64,000 nt of DNA from Geobacteraceae bacterium (GCA_027404165.1 DAHZCG010000006.1:1-64000), one strand, 5' to 3'; shown: positions 26,064 to 36,174, counted from the first letter of the stretch. Translations and numbers: made by a program. The notes: generated from the letters alone by a model not told the origin.

Positions 26064-27782
26064 TCACTCAACAAACGTGACGCGGTTTATCTCCTTAAGT
26101 GTCGTTACACCTGCAGCCAGTTTCTCTTCAGCAGAATCTCTCAAAAACATGACGCCGGCATCACGGGCAGCATTTTTCAATTGAGTAGCGGGAACCTTGG
26201 CGATGATGAGATCACGAATTTTGTCATCCAGCTCCAGAAGTTCAACAATGGCTACACGACCGCGATAGCCGGTGCCATGACATGCGTCACATCCATGTGC
26301 TTCATACAGCATCTTGCCCCGGAAACGTTCCGGATCAACGCCGCCGTCAGTCAACTGCTCATCACTGTATTGTACCGGACGTCGACAGGCGATACAGACT
26401 TTTCGCACAAGACGTTGTGCCAGGACACAGTTAAGACATGACACAAAATTGTAGGGGTCAATACCCATGTGGATGAAGCGCCCGATAACGTCAAAAACAT
26501 TGTTGGCATGCACCGTCGTGAACACCAGATGGCCGGTCAACGCAGACTGGACCGCAATCTGGGCGGTCTCTGAATCCCGTATTTCTCCGATCATGATCTT
26601 GTCGGGGTCATGACGGAGGATTGAACGCAACCCTTTGGCAAAAGTCAGGCCTTTTTTCTCATTAACCGGAATCTGAAGCACACCGCGCAACATGTATTCA
26701 ACCGGATCTTCAATCGTGATTATTTTATCCTCTCCGGTATGAATCTCGGTCAACGCAGCGTAAAGTGTCGTTGTTTTGCCGGAACCGGTCGGGCCGGTCA
26801 CCAACACCATGCCGTAGGGTTCCCGGATCTTTCTTCGCAAACGCTTGATCTCGCGCTCGCTGATACCCAGATTCTCCAGGGTCAATCCCTTTAAATCACT
26901 GGCGATGCTTTCCTTATCAAGAATTCGAATGACGGCATCTTCACCCAGAGAGCTTGGCATGATCGATACACGGAAATCGATCGATTTTTCTCCAAAGCGG
27001 ATTTTAAAGCGGCCATCCTGCGGAACACGCCGCTCGGAAATATCCAGCTCACTCATTACTTTCAGCCGGGAAATGATCGGAGCCTGAAAGTGAAGATCAA
27101 TTGTCTCGTTCGCTTTATACAGTACACCATCAATTCGATATTTGATATCAACCCCGTCAAGACCGGTTTCAATATGGATATCACTCGCTCTGCGGCTTAA
27201 TGCATCAAGAATGGTCGTATTGATGAGTTTGATGATCGGGCTGATATCATCGGAGAGCGTTTCAACCGACAATACCTCTTCGCCCCGGTCGGTTTCCTTT
27301 ACCAACTGGAGCATAAAATCTTCGGAAACTTCACGCAGAACCCGGCGCGTTCCCTCGCCGGCCTTGGTTACCGCAGCAATTGCCGAGTAGGAGGCGATGC
27401 GGATCTGAACCTGACGATCGAGCAGCAGCTCAAGTTCGTCCAGCTTGACAACATCTGTCGGGTCAGCCACGGCAACAACGATAGCATGGGGCTGTATTTC
27501 CAGCGGAACGAAATGAAACCGGTAAATTGCATCCGGTGGCAATTGATTGAGCAGTTCAGAGTCCATCTTGAAATTGCGCAGATCTATGTATTCAAGACGG
27601 AACTGTTCCGCTAACGCCTGGGCAAGATCTTCTTCAGTGACAAACCCTTCGTGAACGGCAATTTCACCAAAACGCCGACTGGTTGTAGCCAGCTTTTCAA
27701 TAATCACCGGCAGTTGATCGGGATTGAGTTTTCCCCGCTCCATCAAAATAATGCCGATTTTTTTTCTTTTGAAGGTTTGCAT
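26064..27782 (-). CDS. gspE: GspE/PulE family secretion ATPase
   Basis: 572 residues. N-terminal GspE N1 domain (MERGKLNPDQL, AEQFRLEYIDL), then the hexameric ATPase core: VTGPTGSGKTTTLYAALTEI (Walker A), the Asp box TIEDPVEY, Walker B IMIGEIRDSETAQIAVQSALTGHLVFTTVHAN, and a tetracysteine zinc site (CIACRRP, CDACHGTGYRG). It powers pseudopilus extension from the cytoplasm. Overlaps the pilM frame at its 3' end. Confidence 0.95.
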   Translation of the reverse strand: MQTFKRKKIGIILMERGKLNPDQLPVIIEKLATTSRRFGEIAVHEGFVTEEDLAQALAEQFRLEYIDLRNFKMDSELLNQLPPDAIYRFHFVPLEIQPHAIVVAVADPTDVVKLDELELLLDRQVQIRIASYSAIAAVTKAGEGTRRVLREVSEDFMLQLVKETDRGEEVLSVETLSDDISPIIKLINTTILDALSRRASDIHIETGLDGVDIKYRIDGVLYKANETIDLHFQAPIISRLKVMSELDISERRVPQDGRFKIRFGEKSIDFRVSIMPSSLGEDAVIRILDKESIASDLKGLTLENLGISEREIKRLRRKIREPYGMVLVTGPTGSGKTTTLYAALTEIHTGEDKIITIEDPVEYMLRGVLQIPVNEKKGLTFAKGLRSILRHDPDKIMIGEIRDSETAQIAVQSALTGHLVFTTVHANNVFDVIGRFIHMGIDPYNFVSCLNCVLAQRLVRKVCIACRRPVQYSDEQLTDGGVDPERFRGKMLYEAHGCDACHGTGYRGRVAIVELLELDDKIRDLIIAKVPATQLKNAARDAGVMFLRDSAEEKLAAGVTTLKEINRVTFVE

Positions 27783-27789
27783 CGCTATC

Positions 27790-28998
27790 CTATCCTATCG
27801 TGCCGCCAAGTTTAAATATAGGAAGGTACATCGCAATAATAATTACACCAATAACGACACCCATAATCAGCATGATGGCTGGCTCTATGAAGGTAGTCAA
27901 CATATGCATCCGTTCTTCAAGTTCATCTTCCAGATAATTGGAGATATCAACCAGCATATCTTCAAGAGCTCCGGTAGTTTCGCCCACGCCCAGCATGCGC
28001 AGTGCCAACGGCGGCATAAAATGAATGCGTTCAAGCGCAACCGAAAGCAAGCCCCCCTCTTCAACAAAACGAACCGCCTCGAACAGGCGTTTTTCCATAA
28101 ACACATTATTCAATGTCCCGATAGACATGCGCAATGCTTCAATGATAGGAATACCACTGCCCAGAACAGTTGCCAGAGTACGCGTGAAGCCAGCCACAGA
28201 ATATTTGGTAAAAACATCTCCGGCAATTGGTACTGTCAGCTTGAAACGATCGAACGCATATCGCCCCGCTTCACTGTTTTTCCACGATCTGAATACGGCC
28301 AGCAATCCGATGGTGATGACTAATCCGAGAATGAAATAATGCCTGAGCATCGATGTGACAGTGATCAATAACCTGGTCAGGGCGGGAAGTTGCGACCCCG
28401 AATCAGTGTACACCTGGCTAAAGGTAGGCACGACATAGACCAACAGAAGCGTAATCGCCAAAAAAGCAACAACAACGAGAATAGAAGGGTAGAAGAGAGA
28501 CGATACAATTTTTTTCCGGAGCGTTCCCGCTCTCTTTAAATATTCGATATAGCGGCGGATGGTTTGCGGAAGATCGCCGGTCCGTTCTCCGGCGCGAATT
28601 GAGGCAACATAGAGATGGGGGAAAGCCCGGCCGTGCTTTCCCATGGCAACCGATAATGCAGCACCCGCCTTTACATCATCGCGCACCTGGATCAGAATTT
28701 CATACAATGCACCGGAATCATGGCGTTCCATAATTGCATCAAGAACCTGCATGATCGGCATACCCGCTTTTATCAGCACGAGCATTTCCTGATTAAATGT
28801 CAGGAGAGCCCGGTTATCAATCTTTCTGCGGGTAAGGCCCTTATCGAACAGAAACTGAAACAGCTTCTTTTTTACTTCAAATACAAAAAAGCCCTGGTCT
28901 TCCAGATTTTTACGCAAATCAGCGCCATCAGCAGCTTCAATATCCCTGAAGATGATTTTGCCATCTAATGCACCAAGTTTACAGGAATAGAGCGCCAT
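27790..28998 (-). CDS. gspF: GspF/PilC family inner-membrane platform protein
   Basis: 402 residues with the duplicated T2SSF domain: the first copy has FNQEMLVLIKAGMPIMQVLDAI, the second FTRTLATVLGSGIPIIEALRM, each followed by the ARVGETTG-like motif (ASIRAGERTGDLP; LGVGETTGALEDML). Three membrane helices near residues 168-190, 215-235 and 370-392. First gene of the long leftward operon, 7 bp upstream of gspE. Confidence 0.95.
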   Translation of the reverse strand: MALYSCKLGALDGKIIFRDIEAADGADLRKNLEDQGFFVFEVKKKLFQFLFDKGLTRRKIDNRALLTFNQEMLVLIKAGMPIMQVLDAIMERHDSGALYEILIQVRDDVKAGAALSVAMGKHGRAFPHLYVASIRAGERTGDLPQTIRRYIEYLKRAGTLRKKIVSSLFYPSILVVVAFLAITLLLVYVVPTFSQVYTDSGSQLPALTRLLITVTSMLRHYFILGLVITIGLLAVFRSWKNSEAGRYAFDRFKLTVPIAGDVFTKYSVAGFTRTLATVLGSGIPIIEALRMSIGTLNNVFMEKRLFEAVRFVEEGGLLSVALERIHFMPPLALRMLGVGETTGALEDMLVDISNYLEDELEERMHMLTTFIEPAIMLIMGVVIGVIIIAMYLPIFKLGGTIG

Positions 28999-29094
28999 TG
29001 TTAAATTTATACCACCGACGGCAGAATAGTAAAAGACAAACCACTGAGTGGAAGCCTGTGGTCTCGACTATGCATGTTAACTACTGAATATAAA

Positions 29095-29283
29095 TCAAGC
29101 ATTAAGCATACCGATAACCCATATAAAGAACGAAAGTACTACCGCCGTCCCCCACTTGATTCCGCTTGAAACGACAAAAATATTCTTTTGGGGAAATGCT
29201 TTTAGCATCAACATGATGCTCGAAAACAACCATCCGATCAGACCGGTTATTAGTATAACTGACCAGAAGTCACGCCAGGCCAT
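29095..29283 (-). CDS. Small two-helix membrane protein
   Basis: 62 residues with two hydrophobic helices, residues 7-28 and about 42-59. Its start overlaps the end of the glycosyltransferase gene by 14 bp, so it is co-translated with it. Some DPM1-like enzymes work with a small membrane partner, as Dpm2/Dpm3 do in eukaryotes. That it is such a partner here is inference. Confidence 0.6.
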   Translation of the reverse strand: MAWRDFWSVILITGLIGWLFSSIMLMLKAFPQKNIFVVSSGIKWGTAVVLSFFIWVIGMLNA

Positions 29284-30010
29284 AATGATGTTTCCCCAAT
29301 AGTCGCAAAAAAATACTATTCAAACGAAGCTTCCAGACGATCGTCACCGCTTCACGCACGATTGAACCTGACATCTTTGAAGTGCCTGAATGGCGGTCAA
29401 TAAAAATAATAGGTATTTCAGTGATTCGAAACCCTTTTTCCATACAGCGATAATTCATTTCAATCTGGAACGAATACCCATCTGAAGTTACGCGTGACAG
29501 ATCAATTGCTTCAATAGTGGAACGGCGGAAGCATTTAAACCCGCTTGTGCAGTCACGTATCGCCAATCCGGTAATCCACCGTGTGTAGACACTCGCAAAA
29601 TAGCTTAAGATCAATCGCCTGATCGGCCAGTTGACAACACTGACTCCATGAAGATACCGTGATCCGATCACCAGATCGCTTTCCTCGATAGCTGAGAGGA
29701 AAACGGGTAATTGTTGGGGATCATGGGAAAAATCTGCGTCCATCTCCAGTAAATAATCTGCCCCCATCGCAAGAGCAGCTTTAAACCCTTCGCGATACGC
29801 AGACCCCAAACCCAGTTTTCCCGAGCGATGCAGCACATGGACTCGGTCATTTTGCGCAACCAGTTCATCAATAAGAGCGCCGGTACCATCAGGGGAATTA
29901 TCATCGACAAAGAGAATCTGGAGGTCGGGATGCTGTACAAGGACCGCATTAGTCAAAGATTTGACATTATCTATTTCGTTGTAGGTTGGTATTACTACAA
30001 ATGCCTTCAA
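29270..30010 (-). CDS. Polyprenol-phosphate mannosyl/hexosyl transferase, DPM1-like GT2
   Basis: 246 residues. IPTYNEIDNV at 7-16, FVDDNSPDGTG near 35, EMDADFSHDP (the DxD site) near 91, GSRYLHG and DCTSGFKCF are diagnostic for dolichol/polyprenol monophosphomannose synthases. It transfers a sugar from a nucleotide donor to a polyprenol phosphate at the inner membrane for use in the periplasm. There is no C-terminal membrane helix pair, which may explain the small membrane protein coded next to it. Confidence 0.88.
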   Translation of the reverse strand: MKAFVVIPTYNEIDNVKSLTNAVLVQHPDLQILFVDDNSPDGTGALIDELVAQNDRVHVLHRSGKLGLGSAYREGFKAALAMGADYLLEMDADFSHDPQQLPVFLSAIEESDLVIGSRYLHGVSVVNWPIRRLILSYFASVYTRWITGLAIRDCTSGFKCFRRSTIEAIDLSRVTSDGYSFQIEMNYRCMEKGFRITEIPIIFIDRHSGTSKMSGSIVREAVTIVWKLRLNSIFLRLLGKHHYGLA

Positions 30011-30158
30011 TATTTCTCCATCTGGCGTTCATAAACGCGTAACGAAACAAAGCTCATTACTTCGCATGTTTTAATGGTTTCGGGTAACAATACGAGATTT
30101 AAACAATAAAAGTCAAGATGAACAAAGAATAGCTCTTTTGGTGACCACCCGCCCTGTT

Positions 30159-31427
30159 CTACAGGGAATCGGCCCGGCGTTTTTTTGCTGTAATTATCCT
30201 GACCTGGCGTTCCTGAAACAAATATGCATATGTCCAGTTCATCATGACGACCAATCGGTTCCGGAATCCGATCAGATAATACAGATGCAGGAGCAACCAG
30301 GCTAGCCAGGCACTATAGCCGCGGAATCTGACCCCCGCAGTGACAGCAACAGCCGAGCTTCTGCCAATAGTCGCCATTGAACCTTTGTCAAAATAATGAA
30401 ACGGGTGGGTAGACGTGCCCTGTTCACGCGCAAGAATATTCCTGGCAACATAATTTCCTTGCTGGATCGCAACCGGCGCCATCATCGGCAAAGGCACCCC
30501 TTTTTCAAGGAAGTATGCCATATCACCGACGACAAATACCTCCGGGTGCGCTTTGAGACTCAGGTCAGCCTGAACGGCAACCCTCCCGCCAGCACCATGC
30601 TCAACGCCAGAAAGAAATCCCGCCACATGTGCGGCAGCCACCCCGGCCGACCAGACCAAGGTATGTGAAGCAATCACAGTCCCGCCATACAATTCAACCG
30701 ATTCGGCAGTTGCACCGATAACCCGGTTCTCCAGCAGGACTTCAACTCCCATGATGCGCAATTTTCGGCATGCATACTGCTGGAGGTCGACCGGCATCGC
30801 ACTCAACAACGAATTAGCGGCCTCAACCAGAAGAACTCTGGTCTCCGAGGCAGCAATATCGGGATGGTCCTGCGAAAGCACATACACTATTAATTCTCTC
30901 AATGCTCCGGCAAACTCAACCCCCGTCGGACCGCCGCCGACTATTACAAACGTCAGCAATGCCGATCTGCGCACTGGGTCAGATTCCCGTGAAGCCTGTT
31001 CAAATAACAGCAGGATATGGTTACGTAAATCTTCGGCCTGATCAAGGCGCTTAAGATCAAAAGCATGTTCTGCAACGCTTTTAATACCAAAAAAATTGGT
31101 GTGACTGCCGGCGGCAATAACCAGATAATCATACGGAACCGCACCTGAATCGGTCAGGACAGATTTCCCGGCAAGATCGATTCCGGTAATTTCAGCAAGC
31201 AGAAACGAAGCACCCCGCCAGCGGCGAACCAGTGCACGCAGAGGATAGGCTATTGCTTCCTGCTCAAGGCCGGCAGTTGCCACCTGATACAGAAGCGGTT
31301 GGAAGAGATGATAATTGTTACGGTCAATCATTATCAGTTCGAAATCGTCTCCAGCCAGAGCTTTCGCGGCCCGCAAACCGCCAAACCCCATGCCAGCTAT
31401 GACGACTCGTTTTTTGGACATATACAA
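30159..31427 (-). CDS. ndh: Type II NADH:quinone oxidoreductase-like FAD protein
   Basis: 422 residues. FAD site GMGFGGLRAAKAL at 12-24, NADH site FVIVGGGPTGVEFAGAL near residue 160, and FVVGDMAYF near 295 that closes the FAD site. The C-terminal hydrophobic/aromatic part (LAWLLLHLYYLIGFRNRLVVMMNWTYAYLF) is the membrane-binding region of NDH-2. It transfers electrons from NADH to quinone without pumping protons. It stands alone, divergent from the histidine kinase gene. Confidence 0.88.
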   Translation of the reverse strand: MYMSKKRVVIAGMGFGGLRAAKALAGDDFELIMIDRNNYHLFQPLLYQVATAGLEQEAIAYPLRALVRRWRGASFLLAEITGIDLAGKSVLTDSGAVPYDYLVIAAGSHTNFFGIKSVAEHAFDLKRLDQAEDLRNHILLLFEQASRESDPVRRSALLTFVIVGGGPTGVEFAGALRELIVYVLSQDHPDIAASETRVLLVEAANSLLSAMPVDLQQYACRKLRIMGVEVLLENRVIGATAESVELYGGTVIASHTLVWSAGVAAAHVAGFLSGVEHGAGGRVAVQADLSLKAHPEVFVVGDMAYFLEKGVPLPMMAPVAIQQGNYVARNILAREQGTSTHPFHYFDKGSMATIGRSSAVAVTAGVRFRGYSAWLAWLLLHLYYLIGFRNRLVVMMNWTYAYLFQERQVRIITAKKRRADSL

Positions 31428-31688
31428 GCACCTTTATCATTGCATTCTATTCAAAACAAAAATCCACATGATCTGACACTGTTGCATTTAGCTTCGACTT
31501 ACCTTATAAACCGAAATACATTATGAGGCAAATTTCAAATAAAACAATTTGGTATACACAGCAGCTACTTTCCGGGAAAATGAATCAAGCGCTGCTTTTA
31601 ACTATTTTTATTACTGCCTCCTGCGTGATATCTTGAGCGCCATAATAAAAATATCTGCACATACAATAAACACCTCTATCGGAGCGGA

Positions 31689-33644
31689 ATGAATTTCATC
31701 CATAACAAACTGAAACTTCGCGGAAAACTTCTGGTACTGGTCCTGCCGCTCGTAATAATTCCCATCTTTGTTGTGGCTGCAGTTATCGGTTTAATAGCTA
31801 ACCAGCAGGCGTACCTTGGTATTACCAAAACCAGCAAAGATGATTTACAACACCTATCCTCTTTCTGTATTGACCTGCTCAATTCCCACTACCAGCAGTT
31901 TCAGGTCTATAAACTGGATAAAACACGGAACCTTAATAATGAACTGTCGACATTGGCGTCACTCTCATACGACCTTGTCGAAAATGAACAAGAACTGTAC
32001 GCCCAAGGCAAAATCGACCTGAAGACAGCCAAACGCGAAGCACGCCAGGTACTTAAAAAAACAAATGTCGGCGAGACCGGCTATATATATGCCATGACCA
32101 GCCGCGGTGATCTTCAGGCCCATATTGCTCGTGAAGGTGAAAATGTCTTTGATGAACGAGATGAAAATGGCCGCTACTTTATTCGCGAAATGTGTGCGGC
32201 TGCCCGGGCCAGTAAACCCGGCGAGACGTTGTTCATAACCTACCCCTGGCGCAATGCGGTGTTGGGAGATAAAAAGCCCAGAACCAAAGTGGTTGCCTAT
32301 AGATATTTTCGTAAATGGGACTGGATAATTGCTGCCGGAAGCTATCTGGACGAAACTGCCGGCGATGTCGCTTTTGAACGCCAATCCTTTGAAAAGTTGA
32401 AAGAACGAATTCGCGCAAAAAAGGTTGGCGCGACCGGATACATATTCTGCATGGACAGTAAAGGCACATTTACGATACACCCCGATTCCGAAGGGAAAAA
32501 TCTGATTAACGCCAGGGATTCGAATGGCAACAGATTCATCAAGGAAATGTGTACCAAGAAAAGCGGCTGGATACGTTATCCATGGAAAAACAGCACCGAT
32601 TCAGCAGCCAGAATGAAAATAGTTCGTTATGACTATTTTGAACCATGGGATTGGATTGTTGCAGTCGGATCATATGAAGATGAGTTTTATCAGGAAGCGA
32701 ACAAGATCAAGACACATATTTTGTTTAGTATGGCGCTTTTGGCACTTATCGTTGGCGCCGTTGCAACGTCTCTCGTTTTTTGGGCTTCAAACATTATCAC
32801 GCGACCTATCACACACATGATGTCAGTCATAACACGGGTTAAACGCGGTAATCTTGACGAACGGATGGTCGTCAGCGGCGAGGACGAACTGGCCGAGATG
32901 GGGAGTGCCTTCAATCGTATGACCGATATTATCCAGCGCAACAAGGCTATTGAATCAAACCTTGCTCAACAAGGAAAAATGGCCTCTCTGGGTGTACTGT
33001 CATCAGGTGTCGCCCATGAGATAAATAACCCGCTCGGTGTTATTCTCGGCTATGCAGGCTACCTGGAAAGCAAGATGGCTGATGATGACCCTAACTACCA
33101 ATACATCCATGAAATCAAGCGGGAAAGTAAACGCTGCAAAAAAATAGTTCAGGATCTTCTCTCTTACGCCCGCACGCCACGTCCGACACTTGAACTAACC
33201 GATCTCAACGATCTTCTGCAGCAAATTATTGATTTTGCCGCCAATCATACCGATATGCGAGGTATAACGATCAGCACCACACTTGCAAATAATCTGCCTC
33301 TTGTTGAACTGGATGGTGACCAGATGCGCCAGGTCGCTATAAATCTGATCCTGAATGCCGGCGGAGCTATGCCGGATGGCGGAAGCTTAACCGTCAGCAC
33401 CGAAGCGGTCGATAGTACACATGTTCGCATAATATTTAGTGATAGCGGCTGCGGCATCCCGGCAGAAAGTCTGGAAAAGATATTCGAACCTTTCTACACA
33501 ACCAAAGCTCGAGGCACGGGACTGGGACTGGCCATCACCCGGCAGATCATAGAGCAGCACCATGGCGAGATACATATTGACAGTGTCGCCGGCAGAGGTA
33601 CACGGGTTACTGTTACGTTGCCGATAGAGCGAGAGGAACTTTAG
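31689..33644 (+). CDS. Sensor histidine kinase with tandem Cache domains
   Basis: 651 residues. TM1 at 16-38; two related Cache modules, the first with VGETGYIYAMTSRGDLQAHI ... YFRKWDWIIAAGSYLDE and the second with VGATGYIFCMDSKGTFTIHP ... YFEPWDWIVAVGSYEDE; TM2 near 338-362; HAMP; HisKA with SSGVAHEINNP (His about 443); HATPase with NLILNAGGAM, DSGCGIP and GTGLGLAI. The two Cache units look like an internal duplication. It senses an extracellular small molecule, identity unknown. The stop codon abuts the ATG of the response regulator, so kinase and regulator form one unit. Confidence 0.93.
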   Translation: MNFIHNKLKLRGKLLVLVLPLVIIPIFVVAAVIGLIANQQAYLGITKTSKDDLQHLSSFCIDLLNSHYQQFQVYKLDKTRNLNNELSTLASLSYDLVENEQELYAQGKIDLKTAKREARQVLKKTNVGETGYIYAMTSRGDLQAHIAREGENVFDERDENGRYFIREMCAAARASKPGETLFITYPWRNAVLGDKKPRTKVVAYRYFRKWDWIIAAGSYLDETAGDVAFERQSFEKLKERIRAKKVGATGYIFCMDSKGTFTIHPDSEGKNLINARDSNGNRFIKEMCTKKSGWIRYPWKNSTDSAARMKIVRYDYFEPWDWIVAVGSYEDEFYQEANKIKTHILFSMALLALIVGAVATSLVFWASNIITRPITHMMSVITRVKRGNLDERMVVSGEDELAEMGSAFNRMTDIIQRNKAIESNLAQQGKMASLGVLSSGVAHEINNPLGVILGYAGYLESKMADDDPNYQYIHEIKRESKRCKKIVQDLLSYARTPRPTLELTDLNDLLQQIIDFAANHTDMRGITISTTLANNLPLVELDGDQMRQVAINLILNAGGAMPDGGSLTVSTEAVDSTHVRIIFSDSGCGIPAESLEKIFEPFYTTKARGTGLGLAITRQIIEQHHGEIHIDSVAGRGTRVTVTLPIEREEL

Positions 33645-35036
33645 ATGGGTGAAAAAAAACGAATTCTACTGATTGATAATGAAGCAGGACTGTGCCGGAT
33701 GATGGAACAGATCCTGCTGGACCACGGTTACCTGGCACGGTCCTTCACATCTCCGCACCAGGCGGTTGAAGAGTTCAAGGCATCAGCATGGGATCTGGTT
33801 ATCAGCGATATCAAAATGCCCGGTATGAGCGGACTGGAGGTATTGCAGGCAATTAAATTGAAACAACATGATATTCCGGTCATCATGATTACAGCTTATG
33901 CAACCGTTGATATGTCTATTCAAGCGCTTCGTAAGGGTGCATACGATATGCTGACCAAACCGTTCGAGCCAGATGAACTCGTCTACCGGGTCAAAAATGC
34001 TTTGCAGCAACGACAATTGCTTGAAGAAAACCGCGAATTGCGTGCCGAGCTTGAAGAAAAGTTCCGCTTTGAAAACATCATTGGTGCCTGCGAAGGACTG
34101 AAGAGCGTTTTGGAGCGCGTCGGAAAAGTTGCCGTCCGGGATACGTCAATTCTTATTACCGGCGAATCCGGAACCGGTAAAGAGTTGATTGCTCAAGCAA
34201 TCCATTACAACTCACCCCGTCACGAGAAAAGATTCGTTGCCATCAATTGCGGTGCTTTACCGGAAAATCTGCTGGAAAGTGAACTATTCGGCTATAAAAA
34301 GGGAGCCTTCACCGGAGCGACGGAAACCCGTTATGGACTTTTGGAGGCAGCCAACGGCGGCACTCTCTTTTTGGATGAAGTTGGCAATCTGCCCATGAAT
34401 GTTCAGAAAACACTGCTTCGATTTCTTCAGGAAAAAGAGTTCCATCGTCTCGGAGACACTACCCCTACCCGAGTTGATGTACGGCTTTTATCAGCTACTA
34501 ACTCTGATCTAAAAGAAGCAATAAAATGTGGAGAGTTTCGAGAAGATCTCTATTATCGCTTGAATGTTGTCAACATCCATCTCCCTCCTCTTCGGGAGAG
34601 AAGCAATGACATCCCATTACTCGCTGCGCACTTCATTCTGCAGCAAAACCAGAAGTTCAAAACTGCAATCAAAAGGTTTGAAAGTGATGCCATGCGGATG
34701 TTGTGCCATTTTGAATGGCCGGGGAACATCAGACAGCTCAAAAATGTAATTGAAGCATGTATGGCAATGGAAACCGGGGAGTTTATCTCCAGCACGACAC
34801 TTGCACAGTTTATTGAAGCAGATTCAGTGACAAGCACTGTTACAAACAAGTCAATACCAGTCGATCTTGACGTACCGTACACGACAGCCCTGGAGCAGTT
34901 TGAAGCAGACCTGTTAACATCCCTCTTGAAACGGCAGGGCGGTAACATCGATGCGGCAGCTCGTGAAGCCGGCATAAACGTGGCTACCATGTATCGAAAA
35001 ATTAAGAGGTACGGCATCAAAAAGGACGATTACTGA
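33645..35036 (+). CDS. Sigma-54-dependent response regulator (NtrC family)
   Basis: 463 residues. Receiver domain with phospho-acceptor Asp about 55 in VISDIKMPG and the Lys in MLTKPFEP. AAA+ domain with Walker A GESGTGKE near 172, the sigma-54 contact loop GAFTGA, and FLDEVGNLP. C-terminal Fis-type helix-turn-helix NIDAAAREAGINVATMYRKIKRYGI. It activates RNA polymerase with sigma-54 after phosphorylation by the kinase just upstream. The best candidate target is the leftward operon that converges on it, which has a sigma-54 promoter and three palindromic upstream sites. Confidence 0.95.
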   Translation: MGEKKRILLIDNEAGLCRMMEQILLDHGYLARSFTSPHQAVEEFKASAWDLVISDIKMPGMSGLEVLQAIKLKQHDIPVIMITAYATVDMSIQALRKGAYDMLTKPFEPDELVYRVKNALQQRQLLEENRELRAELEEKFRFENIIGACEGLKSVLERVGKVAVRDTSILITGESGTGKELIAQAIHYNSPRHEKRFVAINCGALPENLLESELFGYKKGAFTGATETRYGLLEAANGGTLFLDEVGNLPMNVQKTLLRFLQEKEFHRLGDTTPTRVDVRLLSATNSDLKEAIKCGEFREDLYYRLNVVNIHLPPLRERSNDIPLLAAHFILQQNQKFKTAIKRFESDAMRMLCHFEWPGNIRQLKNVIEACMAMETGEFISSTTLAQFIEADSVTSTVTNKSIPVDLDVPYTTALEQFEADLLTSLLKRQGGNIDAAAREAGINVATMYRKIKRYGIKKDDY

Positions 35037-35060
35037 TCGTACTGATTATGTCGTTGAAAT

Positions 35061-35086
35061 AAAAAAGCCCGAGAGTACACCCGGGC
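35061..35086 (-). terminator. Intrinsic terminator between the response regulator and the leftward unknown operon
   Basis: On the minus strand GCCCGG ... CTCGGGC followed by TTTTTT, 35 bp past the stop of the 350-residue membrane-protein gene. Confidence 0.6.
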
Positions 35087-35121
35087 ATTCTCTGTCCTAT
35101 AACAGGATCTCTGTCTTGAAA

Positions 35122-36174
35122 CTATTGTTGTTTTTGTGCGACTGCTGCCTTCATTGGGCCATTCATACGGATAGCAGTGGCAAACTCCATCCAGAAGACG
35201 AGATAGATTGAAATCATCAGCGACAGGCCGATATTCTGATTTTCAGCACCCAACGCCTTAGCCAGAATGGGTGAAGCGAACCCTGCTCCATACGTTCCGG
35301 TGACACGCTCCAGTAAATAAAACGCTGGCAGCGTCAACAAGGTACCGACAACCATGATGGCAATGCCGACTGGGCGTTTGACCCAGTATTTCGGGGAAAA
35401 GCCGTACATCCGCATAAAGATGACAACCCAAATAATCCAGACGGAATAATCAACAGCTGCATCCGGAAGGGCCAGCTTGTTTTTTACCAGCACTACTTCA
35501 AGTACCGTGACAATTCCGAGCAGGGTAAACATCCAGTTAAACTTTTCATTGGCCTGTGTCTGCCAGTTACGACTGTCAGGTGCCTGTGCTTCTTTAAAGG
35601 AGTGATTGTGTGTTCCAAGGGCTGAAAAGAGTATCGCAAACCAGATGCCGGCATTATGGAAAAGTAGTGAGGCATGATTTCCTGCGACGTTAGCGATGCG
35701 TGACATCGGATCCCTGGCGAAGTCACCGGCAATTCGCATCAGGAATAGGTTGACTATCACAGAACAACCGATGATAACCGCTATGGTGAATAACCGGCGC
35801 GGAAGCAGATACGGGTCGATCCTGTCAGGAAAGCCGATGATAAAGGCAAACCAGATCAGAAACATGATAAGCGGGATCCCGAAGGTTATCCCGTACACAG
35901 CTTTACCGGCAAAGTCACCGCTTTGGGCATATATGATATAATTATTGTTTGGATCTGCATCGGTATTTGCAGTTTTGACAACATCCTTTGGCACCTTATT
36001 GACATGCGGCAACAGTCCCATGGCATACCAGCCATGATCACCCTGGGTAGTGTCGACAACCCAGTACTGGTCTCCCATCATTTCATCAAGACCGGCAAAG
36101 ATCTGCATGCTGAAAGCGGCACAGATGACACAAACAAGCAGCAGCAATATGGCATTGGAAATTTTCATCGGCAT
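35122..36174 (-). CDS. Polytopic membrane protein of unknown function
   Basis: 350 residues from the ATG at 36174 (AAGGAGTTC site; an open frame reaches 36198). A first helix (residues 4-24) is followed by an external loop of about 70 residues with GDQYWVVDTTQGDHGWYAMGLLP. About seven further helices follow (YGITFGIPLIMFLIWFAFIIG, LFTIAVIIGCSVIVNLFLM, ASLLFHNAGIWFAILFSALG and others). Histidines next to helices (GNHASLLFH, GTHNHSF) could bind metal or haem; that is inference. I do not recognise the family. Last gene of an operon with a sigma-54 promoter. Confidence 0.75.
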   Translation of the reverse strand: MPMKISNAILLLLVCVICAAFSMQIFAGLDEMMGDQYWVVDTTQGDHGWYAMGLLPHVNKVPKDVVKTANTDADPNNNYIIYAQSGDFAGKAVYGITFGIPLIMFLIWFAFIIGFPDRIDPYLLPRRLFTIAVIIGCSVIVNLFLMRIAGDFARDPMSRIANVAGNHASLLFHNAGIWFAILFSALGTHNHSFKEAQAPDSRNWQTQANEKFNWMFTLLGIVTVLEVVLVKNKLALPDAAVDYSVWIIWVVIFMRMYGFSPKYWVKRPVGIAIMVVGTLLTLPAFYLLERVTGTYGAGFASPILAKALGAENQNIGLSLMISIYLVFWMEFATAIRMNGPMKAAVAQKQQ

